Of a DNA stretch of 55,938 bases, positions 33,613 through 42,517 are shown piece by piece. A program made the position numbers and the translations under genes. The stretch spans positions 1 through 55,938 of the forward strand of contig CAYJIL010000002.1 in NCBI GenBank assembly GCA_964370235.1. Reading direction: 5' to 3'. Numbering within the stretch: position 1 is the first letter of the stretch; the number at the start of each line of letters is the position of its first letter. The DNA comes from CAYJIL01 sp964370235 (lineage in GTDB: Bacteria > Bacteroidota > Bacteroidia > Bacteroidales > Rikenellaceae). The notes below the pieces were generated by a model. That model saw only the letters and a program-made list of their open reading frames with translations, was not told where the DNA came from and did no database searches.

Positions 33613-34392
33613 CTATGCTTTTGGCGTAGTATCCTTTAAGTCGCCTAGCGGATAGAACGGAAGCATGTTCTCCTGCATCCACTCGTTACTCTTGGTTGGA
33701 GATAGTTTCCAGCCCGAACTACAAGTCGAGACAATTTCGACAAACTGTGTTCCGTAGCCTTTCATAGAGTTATCGAACGCTTTTTTGAGAGCACGTTTAG
33801 CTTTGCGAACACCTGCCGCCGTGTGAACACTCTGGCGAGTGATGTATGTAACGCCATCTAGGTGAGCTAGCATGTCTGCCATCTTTAGCGGGAAACCGTG
33901 CAATTCGGGCTCACGACCCTGTGGACAAGTAACTGTACGCTGCCCTAGCAGTGTAGTAGGAGCCATTTGGCCACCCGTCATACCATAGATACCGTTATTA
34001 ACAAAGATAATAACTACGTTGTCGCCACGGTTACAAGTGTGAATAGTCTCGGCTGTACCAATTGCTGCAAGGTCACCATCGCCTTGGTATGTAAATACAA
34101 GGTTCTCGGGATTAAGCCTTTTAACAGCAGTAGCTACTGCTGGTGCACGACCATGTGCTGCTTGAATCCAGTCAATATCTATATAGTCATAGGCAAGCAC
34201 CGCACAACCCACTGGCGAAATGCCCACCGAATTTTCTTGTAAACCTAGCTCCTCGATAGCCTCTGCAACAATGTTGTGTATTGTTCCGTGGCTACACCCG
34301 GGGCAAAAGTGCATAACGTTATCGGTTAGCACACTCGATTTTTTGAATACCAAATCCTCGGGAGTTGGTACAAATGTATATTTCTCTGCCAT
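33613..34392 (-). CDS. korB: 2-oxoacid:ferredoxin oxidoreductase beta subunit (TPP-binding)
   Basis: 259-residue subunit that binds thiamine pyrophosphate. FCPGCSHGT at 29-37 supplies cluster or cofactor ligands, and GDGDLAAIGTAE followed by NNGIYGMTGGQ is the TPP/Mg binding motif. Start lies 1 bp after korA. The lack of the extra Fe-S domains of pyruvate enzymes and the separate four-subunit layout fit a 2-oxoglutarate (or branched-chain) enzyme; the exact 2-oxoacid is inferred. Confidence 0.93.
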   Translation of the reverse strand: MAEKYTFVPTPEDLVFKKSSVLTDNVMHFCPGCSHGTIHNIVAEAIEELGLQENSVGISPVGCAVLAYDYIDIDWIQAAHGRAPAVATAVKRLNPENLVFTYQGDGDLAAIGTAETIHTCNRGDNVVIIFVNNGIYGMTGGQMAPTTLLGQRTVTCPQGREPELHGFPLKMADMLAHLDGVTYITRQSVHTAAGVRKAKRALKKAFDNSMKGYGTQFVEIVSTCSSGWKLSPTKSNEWMQENMLPFYPLGDLKDTTPKA

Positions 34393-34393
34393 T

Positions 34394-35482
34394 TTACTCC
34401 CCTCTCTTTATATAATCTAAAAGATAATTAAACACATCGTCTGGGCTGTGAATTGCACCACCCATGCGGCCATAGTGCTCAGATCGTGCTCTACCCTGCG
34501 AGGCTAGGCGCACGTCCTCTTCCATTTGACCACAGCTCATCTCCACCGAAAGGAAACCTTTTACACGGTGTGATAGCTCTTCGATTTGCTTCATAGGGAA
34601 TGGGAACAGAGTAATTGGACGCAAAAGCCCCACTTTAATACCCTCTTGACGAGCAAGCTCCACCACCTTGTCACAAATGCGAGCAGACGAACCATACGCT
34701 ACAAGCACATAGTCGGCATCGTCACATTGCGAAACCTCATAACGCACCTCTTCTTGGTGCATTTGGCGATATTTTGCCTGCAATTTGTGGTTGTGTGCCT
34801 CGTGAACAACCGGCTCAAGATTTACCGATGAAACAATGTTGCGGGTACGAGATTTTTTGCCCGTAGTTGCCCAGCTACCATGCGTTTGGTTAATGTACTC
34901 TTGACTCCAACGTGGCTGCTGTGGTTTAAGAACCACTTTTTCCATCATTTGACCAATAATACCGTCTGACAGTATCACAACTGGTGTTAAATATTTGAAT
35001 GCTAAGTCGAATGCTAGCTCTACAAAGTCGTTCATCTCCTGAACAGAGTTTGGCGCAAGTACCACCATACGGTAATCACCATGTCCACCACCCTTGGTCA
35101 TTTGAAAATAGTCGCTCTGCGATGGTTGAATAGTACCTAGACCAGGACCTCCCCTAGCAATATTCACTATCACACAAGGAAGCTCGGCTGTTGCAAGGTA
35201 TGAAAGACCCTCACACATTAGGCTCACACCAGGGCTCGACGAAGAGGTCATTACCTTTTTGCCTGCTGCTGCTCCACCATACAACATATTAACCGATGCC
35301 ACTTCACTCTCGCTCTGCAACACCACCATACCAGTAGTATCCCAAGGGCGAAGTGCCATTAGTGTCTCCATTATCTCTGTTTGTGGAGTAATTGGGTAGC
35401 CAAAGTAGCCATCACAGCCACATCTGATGGCAGCCTCGGCAATAGCCTCGTTACCCTTCATCAATCTTACGTCCTTATCCAT
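34394..35482 (-). CDS. korA: 2-oxoacid:ferredoxin oxidoreductase alpha subunit
   Basis: 362 residues. The N-terminus GNEAIAEAAIRCGCDGYFGYPITPQTEIME is the standard alpha-subunit start (residues about 10-39), and SSSSPGVSLM and RGGPGLGTIQPSQSDY are also family hallmarks. With KorB it forms the catalytic core that converts a 2-oxoacid plus CoA to acyl-CoA, CO2 and reduced ferredoxin. It lies 2 bp after the ferredoxin gene korD. Confidence 0.94.
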   Translation of the reverse strand: MDKDVRLMKGNEAIAEAAIRCGCDGYFGYPITPQTEIMETLMALRPWDTTGMVVLQSESEVASVNMLYGGAAAGKKVMTSSSSPGVSLMCEGLSYLATAELPCVIVNIARGGPGLGTIQPSQSDYFQMTKGGGHGDYRMVVLAPNSVQEMNDFVELAFDLAFKYLTPVVILSDGIIGQMMEKVVLKPQQPRWSQEYINQTHGSWATTGKKSRTRNIVSSVNLEPVVHEAHNHKLQAKYRQMHQEEVRYEVSQCDDADYVLVAYGSSARICDKVVELARQEGIKVGLLRPITLFPFPMKQIEELSHRVKGFLSVEMSCGQMEEDVRLASQGRARSEHYGRMGGAIHSPDDVFNYLLDYIKRGE

Positions 35483-35484
35483 AC

Positions 35485-35712
35485 CTACTCCATTTTTCGT
35501 CTATATACTGTAATACAACTATCTGGGCAGACCAACGCACAGCTACTACACCCTACGCAATCTCCCTCGCCGCCAAGCGTGGTATATGGATAACCTTTTC
35601 CATTTACCATATCGCTAAGTGACATTGCCTTTGTGGGGCAATTCACCACACACACTCCACAGCCCTTACAGCGCTCTGTGTCAACGACAATCGTTCCTAC
35701 TATTTTAGCCAT
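35485..35712 (-). CDS. korD: 4Fe-4S ferredoxin subunit of 2-oxoacid oxidoreductase
   Basis: 75-residue two-cluster ferredoxin: CKGCGVCVVNCP and CVGCSSCALVCP each bind one [4Fe-4S] centre. It heads the korDABC operon and carries electrons away from the TPP-containing core. Confidence 0.94.
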   Translation of the reverse strand: MAKIVGTIVVDTERCKGCGVCVVNCPTKAMSLSDMVNGKGYPYTTLGGEGDCVGCSSCALVCPDSCITVYRRKME

Positions 35713-35760
35713 TTTTTTTATTTTTTATGGGAAATTATAGCCCATCTCCTAAATCTACCA

Positions 35761-35768
35761 CAAAATTA
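35761..35768 (-). promoter_or_regulatory. Candidate -7 element of the kor operon
   Basis: TAATTTTG on the minus strand (35768-35761), 48 bp before korD. No TTTG at -33. Confidence 0.45.
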
Positions 35769-35835
35769 CAACAAACAATTTAATGTTTTCACATTTTTTC
35801 AAAGTTTTTACGATACCCAGCAACAATTTATTTGC

Positions 35836-35883
35836 AAAAAAAGCAATGTGCTCTAATACTATAAATTTGTATTAGAGCACATT
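35836..35883 (-). terminator. Terminator of the serC-serA-DUF1015 operon
   Basis: Perfect 15-bp arms (35883-35869 with 35859-35845 on the minus strand), then a two-base spacer and seven T (35842-35836). Confidence 0.85.
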
Positions 35884-35907
35884 AACACGCTGTTTATATC
35901 TAAAAAC

Positions 35908-37143
35908 CTAGTCCAAAGAATGGATTACCAAACCCGAACGTAGCTTAGGTTCAAACCATGTTGTTTTGGGTGGCATAATATTGCCGCTATCCGATATATT
36001 TATCAGCTGTGTCATCGACACTGGGTATAGAGCAAAAGCAACACGAGCATCGCCTCTGTCTACTCTATCCTTTAGCTGACCTAGCCCCCTGATACCTCCA
36101 ACAAAATCAATTCGTTTATCTTTTCTAAGATCCTTTATTCCTAGTACCTCATCTAGGATATACTTTGATAAAACTGTTACATCAAGTGCCTCGATTGGGT
36201 CGTTGTCGTTATATCGACCCTCTTTTGCACGCACAAGGTGCCACTGCCCCGAAAGGTATATCGAGAAGGTGTGTAGCTCTTGTGGCTTTAGCTCCTGAGC
36301 ACTACTCTCTAGTATATCGAAATTTTGTGCTACTTTGCCCATAAACTCCTCGTCACTCAAACCAGCAAGGTCGACAACCGTTCGGTTATAGTCGATAATC
36401 TTTAGCTGATTGTCGGGGAATATTACTGCCAAGAAGTAGCAGTACTCTTCGTCGCCCTTGTGATTTGGATTTGCCGCCTTGCGCTCGGCACCCACAAGTG
36501 CAGCCGCTGCCGTTCGGTGGTGACCATCGGCAACATATAGCGCAGGAACTTTGCCAAACAGCTCGGTAATCGACTGGGTGTGTTTTTGATCTATCACCCA
36601 AAAAGTGTGCCCAACACCATCTTCGCTCACAAAATCATACTCGGCATCTGCCAAAGCAACCTCTTCCATTATCTTATCTAGCTCACCAACTTGTGGGTAG
36701 CTAAAGAATACTGGTTCTATGTTAGCACTCTGCTCTCTCACATGGCGCATTCTATCCTCCTCCTTGTCGGGACGAGTAAGCTCGTGCTTTTTGATTGCAC
36801 CCGAAAGATAATCTTCGAAGTGGCAACAAGCAACCAAACCAAACTGACGATGATCGCCCATGGTTTGTGCATATAGATAGTAGTTTGGCTTGTCATCTTT
36901 TACTAGCCAACCACGCTCTTGCCATGCCTTAAAATTCTCGACAGCCTTTGCATACACCTCATCGGCGTGCTCATCGGCTATTGGGTCAAAACAAATTTCG
37001 GGCTTAATAATATTAAGAAGAGAACGCTCGGTAGCCTCTTTCTTTGCCTCAGCCGATGATAGTACATCGTAGGGGCGAGAAGCAACCTCTGCTGCATACT
37101 CTCTAGGAGGACGTATGCCATTAAACGGTTTGATCTTTACCAT
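35908..37143 (-). CDS. DUF1015 family protein in a serine-biosynthesis operon
   Basis: 411-residue DUF1015 protein. An ATG at 37143 (MVKIKPFNGIRPP) is preferred over one 22 codons upstream because the family begins with this motif. Other recognisable parts are SRPYDVLS, KDDKPNYYLYAQT, the YVADGHHRTAAA segment and FPDNQLKIIDYNRTV. No signal peptide. Biochemical role unknown. It is the last gene of a three-gene operon with serC and serA, an association common in Bacteroidota, which suggests a part in serine or phosphoserine metabolism; no serB is present here. Confidence 0.88.
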   Translation of the reverse strand: MVKIKPFNGIRPPREYAAEVASRPYDVLSSAEAKKEATERSLLNIIKPEICFDPIADEHADEVYAKAVENFKAWQERGWLVKDDKPNYYLYAQTMGDHRQFGLVACCHFEDYLSGAIKKHELTRPDKEEDRMRHVREQSANIEPVFFSYPQVGELDKIMEEVALADAEYDFVSEDGVGHTFWVIDQKHTQSITELFGKVPALYVADGHHRTAAAALVGAERKAANPNHKGDEEYCYFLAVIFPDNQLKIIDYNRTVVDLAGLSDEEFMGKVAQNFDILESSAQELKPQELHTFSIYLSGQWHLVRAKEGRYNDNDPIEALDVTVLSKYILDEVLGIKDLRKDKRIDFVGGIRGLGQLKDRVDRGDARVAFALYPVSMTQLINISDSGNIMPPKTTWFEPKLRSGLVIHSLD

Positions 37144-37228
37144 ATATTTATAGCGTAAGAATGGGTTATAGTGCAGCGCCTCCCCTTTTTGGGCAAGAGG
37201 AGACACCACCCAATATATCTGAATTAAA

Positions 37229-38149
37229 TTAGTTTACCTTAAACGTTGTTACACCGTCCTTAATAAAGGATACGATTTGGTTTGCTGCAGCATAGGCTGC
37301 GTTGATGTTTGCTTCGGCAGTCTCGGCACCCATCTTCTTGGCAGTACCAAAGTAACGCTTACCAAAACGCTCTTGTAGAGTTTGGTGGTTTGCCGTTACA
37401 ATGTCGGTTACGTACTTTAGGTCTTGGCGATCTGCCAATATATTCTCTAGCCCCTGTGCATCAATTACCTCTTTGCGTGCAGTGTTAATTAGCAATGCAC
37501 CCTCGGGCATTTTGTTTAGCAGGTCATAGTTAATTGTGCCAATTGTCGATGGCGTAGCAGGAATGTGCAGCGACAAAAAGTCCGAACATGCATATAGCTC
37601 CTCTACCGAAGAACACTTAATAACTCCATCGTTCTCAAACACTTCGTCCGACACAAATGGGTCGAAAGCATAGATAGTCATACCAAATGCCTTGCCATAC
37701 TTTGCAACCAAGCAACCAACATTACCATAGGCATGGATACCCAGCCTCTTGCCAATAATCTCGCTACCTGTGCCCGGCGTAAATTGACCACGGCTCATAA
37801 ACACCATCATGCCAATAGCTAGCTCGGCAACTGCATTTGAGTTTTGACCGGGTGTGTTCATTACACAAACACCAGCCTCGGTTGCAGCCTTTAGGTCTAC
37901 GTTATCGTAACCAGCACCAGCACGCACTACAATCTTTAGCTCGCTTGCAGCAGCAATTACCTCTGCTGTAACTTTATCGCTACGAATAATTAGAGCAGTA
38001 GCGTCCTTTACAGCTGCTAGTAGCTCCTCTTTTGTTGTATAATTTTCGAGTAGAGCAAACTCAAAACCAGCCGCCTCTACTATATCTTTGATACCCTCAA
38101 CTGCAACTTTTGCAAAGGGCTTTTCTGTTGCAACAAGAACTTTTGCCAT
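37229..38149 (-). CDS. serA: D-3-phosphoglycerate dehydrogenase, short type without ACT domain
   Basis: First step of serine synthesis, oxidising 3-phosphoglycerate with NAD. The start is set at the ATG 38149 (MAKVLVATEKPF); an upstream GTG at 38158 adds only three residues. 306 residues: RAGAGYDNVD and NTPGQNSNAVAE in the substrate domain, GIHAYGNVGCLVA as the NAD-binding loop, and INTARKEVID. The canonical histidine motif (HxGGST) of D-isomer dehydrogenases is replaced by KKMGAETAEAN, a variant I recall from other Bacteroidota SerA proteins. No regulatory domain at the C-terminus. Confidence 0.88.
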   Translation of the reverse strand: MAKVLVATEKPFAKVAVEGIKDIVEAAGFEFALLENYTTKEELLAAVKDATALIIRSDKVTAEVIAAASELKIVVRAGAGYDNVDLKAATEAGVCVMNTPGQNSNAVAELAIGMMVFMSRGQFTPGTGSEIIGKRLGIHAYGNVGCLVAKYGKAFGMTIYAFDPFVSDEVFENDGVIKCSSVEELYACSDFLSLHIPATPSTIGTINYDLLNKMPEGALLINTARKEVIDAQGLENILADRQDLKYVTDIVTANHQTLQERFGKRYFGTAKKMGAETAEANINAAYAAANQIVSFIKDGVTTFKVN

Positions 38150-38157
38150 ATTGTGCA

Positions 38158-39225
38158 CTATTTGTTAAGTGTTTCGAACTCCTGCATACAAGCAACTAGT
38201 GCCTCTACGCTCTCTTTCTCTAGAGCATTGTAGATAGATGCACGGAAACCACCCACCAAACGGTGACCCTTAATACCTACCATACCACGCTCGGTAGCAA
38301 ACTTCAAGAAGTCTGCGCCTAGCTCCTCTTTGCCATCGTTCATAACAAAACATACGTTCATAATCGAGCGATCCTCTACCGCTGCCGTTCCTTTGAACAT
38401 TGTGTTACGCTCAATCTCGCTATACAGCATAGCGGCTTTCTCTAGGTTGATTTTGTGCATAGCCTCAACACCACCCAAAGCCTTTAGCCAACGCAAAGTC
38501 TCACGCATTGTGTATATTGGGAACACTGGAGGCGTGTTGAACATAGAGTTATTTTTGATTTGGTTGCGATAGTCCACCATAGATGGGATAGGACGAGTAA
38601 CCTTGCCTAGTAGCTCCTCTTTAATGATAAGGAAAGTTACACCCGATGGTGCAAGATTCTTTTGAGCACCACCATATATGATACCATACTTAGATACATC
38701 GACCGGGCGTGACATAATATCCGAGCTCATATCTGCAACAACTGGCACAGTAGAGTCTAGGTCGGTGTGTATTTGTGTACCGTAGATAGTATTGTTTGTT
38801 GTAATGTGTAGGTAGTCTACATCGCTTGGTATCTCAAACTTAGGGAAGTATGAGAAGTTTTGATCTTCCGAAGTAGCAATAACATCAACCTCGCCAAATA
38901 GCTTAGCCTCCTTAATTGCCTTTGTAGCCCAAACACCGCTATTTACATAAGCAGCCTTTGTTTGTAGCAAGTTATAAGGAATGTGGAAGAACTGTGTGCT
39001 AGCACCACCACCAACGAAGATAACCTCATAGCCACTTGGCACATTAAGAAGCTCTTTGAATAGGGCAACAGTCTCAATCATTACACCATCAAACTCCTTA
39101 GCTCGGTGCGAAACCTCGATAAGCGATAGACCTTGTCCTTCGAAATCTAATACAGCTTTAGCTGCATTCTCAATAGCTACTCTTGGCAGGATAGATGGAC
39201 CTGCACTAAAATTATGCTTCTTCAT
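38158..39225 (-). CDS. serC: Phosphoserine aminotransferase
   Basis: PLP enzyme that makes phosphoserine from 3-phosphohydroxypyruvate and glutamate. The start is set at 39225 (MKKHNFSAGPSILP), the standard N-terminus, rather than six codons earlier. 355 residues: FVGGGASTQF, ADMSSDIMSR and YGGAQKNLAPSG with the PLP lysine, and GGFRASIYNA near the C-terminus. First gene of the operon with serA immediately downstream. Confidence 0.95.
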   Translation of the reverse strand: MKKHNFSAGPSILPRVAIENAAKAVLDFEGQGLSLIEVSHRAKEFDGVMIETVALFKELLNVPSGYEVIFVGGGASTQFFHIPYNLLQTKAAYVNSGVWATKAIKEAKLFGEVDVIATSEDQNFSYFPKFEIPSDVDYLHITTNNTIYGTQIHTDLDSTVPVVADMSSDIMSRPVDVSKYGIIYGGAQKNLAPSGVTFLIIKEELLGKVTRPIPSMVDYRNQIKNNSMFNTPPVFPIYTMRETLRWLKALGGVEAMHKINLEKAAMLYSEIERNTMFKGTAAVEDRSIMNVCFVMNDGKEELGADFLKFATERGMVGIKGHRLVGGFRASIYNALEKESVEALVACMQEFETLNK

Positions 39226-39291
39226 AAATTTATTTTTTAACAAATTAAAGTTACCCTCTTTACAGCCTACTCAAGATAGGCAAACAAGAGC

Positions 39292-39299
39292 CAAATATA
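39292..39299 (-). promoter_or_regulatory. Candidate -7 element of the serine operon
   Basis: TATATTTG on the minus strand (39299-39292), 66 bp before serC. No TTTG at the -33 distance. Confidence 0.45.
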
Positions 39300-39360
39300 G
39301 TAATTATTTTTATATATTAGTTCTTATTTAGGGCAAGATTTTTATAAATTTTATGCTTTA

Positions 39361-42222
39361 TTATACCGATTGCAAAAAATCGTGCATATTCACTCCCGGC
39401 TCAAAATCCATCTTCTTGCGAGTGCGATATCTTAGCATCTCGACCCCTCGTACCGACAGATTTAGTAGCGGTGCAATCTCTTTATTTTGCAAGCCCATTC
39501 TAATATAAACACACAACTTGCGCTCTTGAGTATTCATCCACGTAAATTTGGTTGTCAACTTCTCGACAAAGCCATCGTTTACAACATTAAAATTCTCTTC
39601 AAAGTCTGACCAATCGATATTATCGATCATCTTTTCGCTCATTTTTTTGTTGAGAGAGCTAAGCCTGCGATTTGCTGCTGCACTATTACCTTGAGCTAGC
39701 TCTTTTTGTATTTTTTTGAGATCTTCGCTCACTAGCGATACAATTTCGTGTTTGTCGAGCTTGCTAAGCATAAGCGAACTTAGCTCGGCACTCTTGCGCT
39801 TTATCTCGGCTTCGAGTTTTTCGTTTTCGAGCTTTACGATTTGGCTCTCTCTTAGGTTAATTTCGCTTGTGTGCTCTAGCATTTGATGCTCTAGCTCCAT
39901 CTCTCGCTGGTGCGTCATCCTAAGCTTAATATTTATCATTCGTTTGCGCACAAAATGCAGAGTGGCCGCCACAGCACACAACACAAGCAAGGCATAAAAC
40001 GTATATGCCCATGCCGAACGGTAGAATGGTGCTTCAATGTTTATTGTAACCACTCGCTCACCTATTTGCTGTGAGCTATCCTTGGCACGTAGCTTGAATT
40101 TATATTCGCCCTCTCGTAGCTCGGTGTACTCCTTGGTGCTACCACTATTCCACATACTCCAATCGTCATCTACCCCCTCTAGCATATATGAGTATTCGAT
40201 GAGCTTTATCGAAGATGGCGATGCCGAAAATTGCAGCTTTATTGAGTTATCGGCATAATCGAGATTAACACTTGGTGTTTCGCTACCAAAATATTCGCCA
40301 TAAACAATAGAGTCTTGTGGGTTGGTGGTGGTAACTAGCTTTCGCAGCAGCGGAGTGGGGATATCTACCTGCCTTGCCTCAGCCTTACGATCTAACAAGG
40401 AGTAGCCACTAATGGTGCTTATGATTGAATTACCATTCTCAAACGACTTTATATCAACAAAACCAAAACCCATTAAGTCGCTCATATCTATGTGCGTATC
40501 ACGCAGTTTTGAATATACACCAGTAGAAAAGTAATAGTCTCGCCAATATAGCTTTTGGGGAGTCATATACCATATATTACCACGATTATCGCTCATTATT
40601 TCGACATACTGCATATTGCTATCAAAGAGGTAATCATATTTATCGCTCTTTTTTAGCTCTGCCTTGTCTATTATATACACGCCCGACTTGCTATATACCA
40701 CTCGATTATTATCGACATTTAGCATAAATATCCCAAAATCGTCGGATTCTATCATTAGCTCACGCTCTATTCTGTTAAACTTGTGGTTAAAGCTTACCTT
40801 CTCGAGCCCTTGCCCCGTCACCAACCATGCAACACGATGTTCGAGTTGATAGGTTATAAAGTTTATTGAATCGTCATAACCTTCGATATTGGTAGTTATA
40901 TATCTACCATCCTTGCGAGTAATTAGCTTAAAGCCGCTATATGTGCCTATTACAAATCTATCACGATCTATTTTTTCGACATTCCACACACCATCGCCAC
41001 TAAAGATTGGGATAAAATTTTGCCCCTCTACCCTAAAGAGCCCTCTGTTGTGACAGCAGTATAAAACGCCATCAATGTTTTCGAGCTTCCACACCTGACC
41101 ACTACTTTGCTGCATTAGCGACAAGCTTTCACACCCTGTAATATCTCTTATAGGGTTGCTAATAAGCAAACCTTGGTTTGTGCCTAGATATAGTTTACTA
41201 TTATATATAGAACTAGTATAACCACTATAACTATCTCCGTGGTTGAAATTGGTGTGCAAAAGTGGCGAGTCAATATCGACACTAGCAATACCATTATCGA
41301 GTGCAAGCCACAATTTATTATCGTTATCGAAGTAGCAACTCAAAGCCGTGTTATTTGCCAAGCCACGTGACACGTCAATATATTGAGGGTTTGCCATCTC
41401 TAAATCACACACCACTGCACCACGACGAATTGTACCTATTGCAATTTTATCTTCGCCCACAGCAAGATCATATATCATATTCTCTCGCAGGTAGTCATCA
41501 AACGAAGTTTCGAGTTTTTGAATTGTATTACCATCACATATAAAGAGACCATCCATTAGCGTTGCAATCAAAAACCTACCACTCCCTAGCGACTCCATAG
41601 CATATATTTCGTTATAGGGAATATCACACACAGCCGGTATAGGGATAAAGTTGTTGCCATCGATCACAAACACTCCATTATATGTTGCCACATATAATAG
41701 GTTGTTTACCACACAACCCTCCGAAATGAAATCGACACTACTTATACACTCTATCGTGTCGTTATCATAAGTAAAAATATAGTTCTTGGTTTGAAAGTAG
41801 ACCTTTTCGCCTACAATGTGTATATCCCACACCTCTTTAAATAGCTTGTGCGCAGGGTCTACTTTGTTTGATAAATTCTCGAACACAAGCCCCCTTTGAG
41901 CTGTATGCACATAACGACCAAACTCGTTGCGACCACCAACATATATATAACCATTATCATCACACTCAACCGAACGCACTATCGTTCTGCTTGGCAAACC
42001 ATAGGTATTCCACTGTCGACCATCAAACTCTAGTAACCCATAGTTGTTACCAAAATAGTACCAGCTATTTGTGTTTTGTGCAATGTCCCAACTCTGTGTA
42101 CCACCCCTATATTGCTCTGTTGAGTAGTTAATTATGTGTGGCACCCATATATTAGATGATAACAATTGCGTCGAAAACATTGAAAATATCAACGCCAAAA
42201 GTATATTTAGCTTAACAATCAT
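39361..42222 (-). CDS. Membrane-spanning one-component regulator (beta-propeller, Y_Y_Y, LuxR-type HTH)
   Basis: 953-residue regulator of the adjacent polysaccharide locus (inferred from position). Signal peptide at 1-22; a periplasmic region of about 650 residues with repeated propeller blades (for example WYYFGNNYGLLEFDGRQWNT, NGYIYVGGRNEFG); a Y_Y_Y domain at about 665-735 (IEYSYMLEGVDDDWSMW, GEYKFKLRAKD); one membrane helix at about 737-757; a coiled coil at about 775-850; and a C-terminal LuxR-type HTH at about 900-940 (LQNKEIAPLLNLSVRGVEM). There is no histidine kinase or receiver domain, unlike hybrid two-component regulators. A sugar bound in the periplasm would signal directly to a membrane-bound DNA-binding domain. 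Confidence 0.9.
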   Translation of the reverse strand: MIVKLNILLALIFSMFSTQLLSSNIWVPHIINYSTEQYRGGTQSWDIAQNTNSWYYFGNNYGLLEFDGRQWNTYGLPSRTIVRSVECDDNGYIYVGGRNEFGRYVHTAQRGLVFENLSNKVDPAHKLFKEVWDIHIVGEKVYFQTKNYIFTYDNDTIECISSVDFISEGCVVNNLLYVATYNGVFVIDGNNFIPIPAVCDIPYNEIYAMESLGSGRFLIATLMDGLFICDGNTIQKLETSFDDYLRENMIYDLAVGEDKIAIGTIRRGAVVCDLEMANPQYIDVSRGLANNTALSCYFDNDNKLWLALDNGIASVDIDSPLLHTNFNHGDSYSGYTSSIYNSKLYLGTNQGLLISNPIRDITGCESLSLMQQSSGQVWKLENIDGVLYCCHNRGLFRVEGQNFIPIFSGDGVWNVEKIDRDRFVIGTYSGFKLITRKDGRYITTNIEGYDDSINFITYQLEHRVAWLVTGQGLEKVSFNHKFNRIERELMIESDDFGIFMLNVDNNRVVYSKSGVYIIDKAELKKSDKYDYLFDSNMQYVEIMSDNRGNIWYMTPQKLYWRDYYFSTGVYSKLRDTHIDMSDLMGFGFVDIKSFENGNSIISTISGYSLLDRKAEARQVDIPTPLLRKLVTTTNPQDSIVYGEYFGSETPSVNLDYADNSIKLQFSASPSSIKLIEYSYMLEGVDDDWSMWNSGSTKEYTELREGEYKFKLRAKDSSQQIGERVVTINIEAPFYRSAWAYTFYALLVLCAVAATLHFVRKRMINIKLRMTHQREMELEHQMLEHTSEINLRESQIVKLENEKLEAEIKRKSAELSSLMLSKLDKHEIVSLVSEDLKKIQKELAQGNSAAANRRLSSLNKKMSEKMIDNIDWSDFEENFNVVNDGFVEKLTTKFTWMNTQERKLCVYIRMGLQNKEIAPLLNLSVRGVEMLRYRTRKKMDFEPGVNMHDFLQSV

Positions 42223-42244
42223 AACATTTATTTTTATTGTGCAA

Positions 42245-42275
42245 CAAAAGTAGTATTTTTTTATTAAAGTTGCAA
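42245..42275 (-). promoter_or_regulatory. Promoter of the regulator gene
   Basis: Minus strand: TTG at 42275-42273, a 20-bp spacer and TACTTTTG at 42252-42245. The start codon is 22 bp downstream of the -7 element. Confidence 0.7.
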
Positions 42276-42412
42276 TGAAAGTGCTATTTTTATTTAAAAC
42301 TCTAATATTCAGACAAATAATTTTTACTTAGTGAGGTGGTGTAGTAGTAGTATTTTGAATGTGAAGTAATTTTGTGATAGTGAAGTATTATTAGTTTTAC
42401 ATTTTTTTAGCT

Positions 42413-42420
42413 TAGATTTG
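42413..42420 (+). promoter_or_regulatory. Candidate -7 element of the susCD operon
   Basis: TAGATTTG at 42413-42420 fits TAnnTTTG. The -33 region has no TTTG, as expected for an activator-dependent promoter. Leader of about 90 nt. Confidence 0.5.
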
Positions 42421-42517
42421 TCAACAGAAATTCACAGATACGCTTACGATATTTCACTCGCAAGACTTGAATCTCGAAAAATAATAAATTTATTACAAAC
42501 CTAAAACAAATTTACAC

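Larger units (their letters stand above)
42223..42517. other. Divergent control region of the polysaccharide locus
   Basis: 295 bp between the regulator gene and susC. Contains one promoter candidate for each direction (42245-42275 minus, 42413-42420 plus). No clear inverted repeat that would mark the regulator's own operator was found. Confidence 0.6.

Noticed and set aside
37144..37209. Upstream extension of the DUF1015 protein by 22 codons
   Set aside because: The family starts at the later ATG (MVKIKPFNG); the extension is not domain-like.
38149..38158. GTG at 38158 as the serA start
   Set aside because: It overlaps the serC stop and adds only three residues; the ATG at 38149 gives the normal SerA N-terminus.
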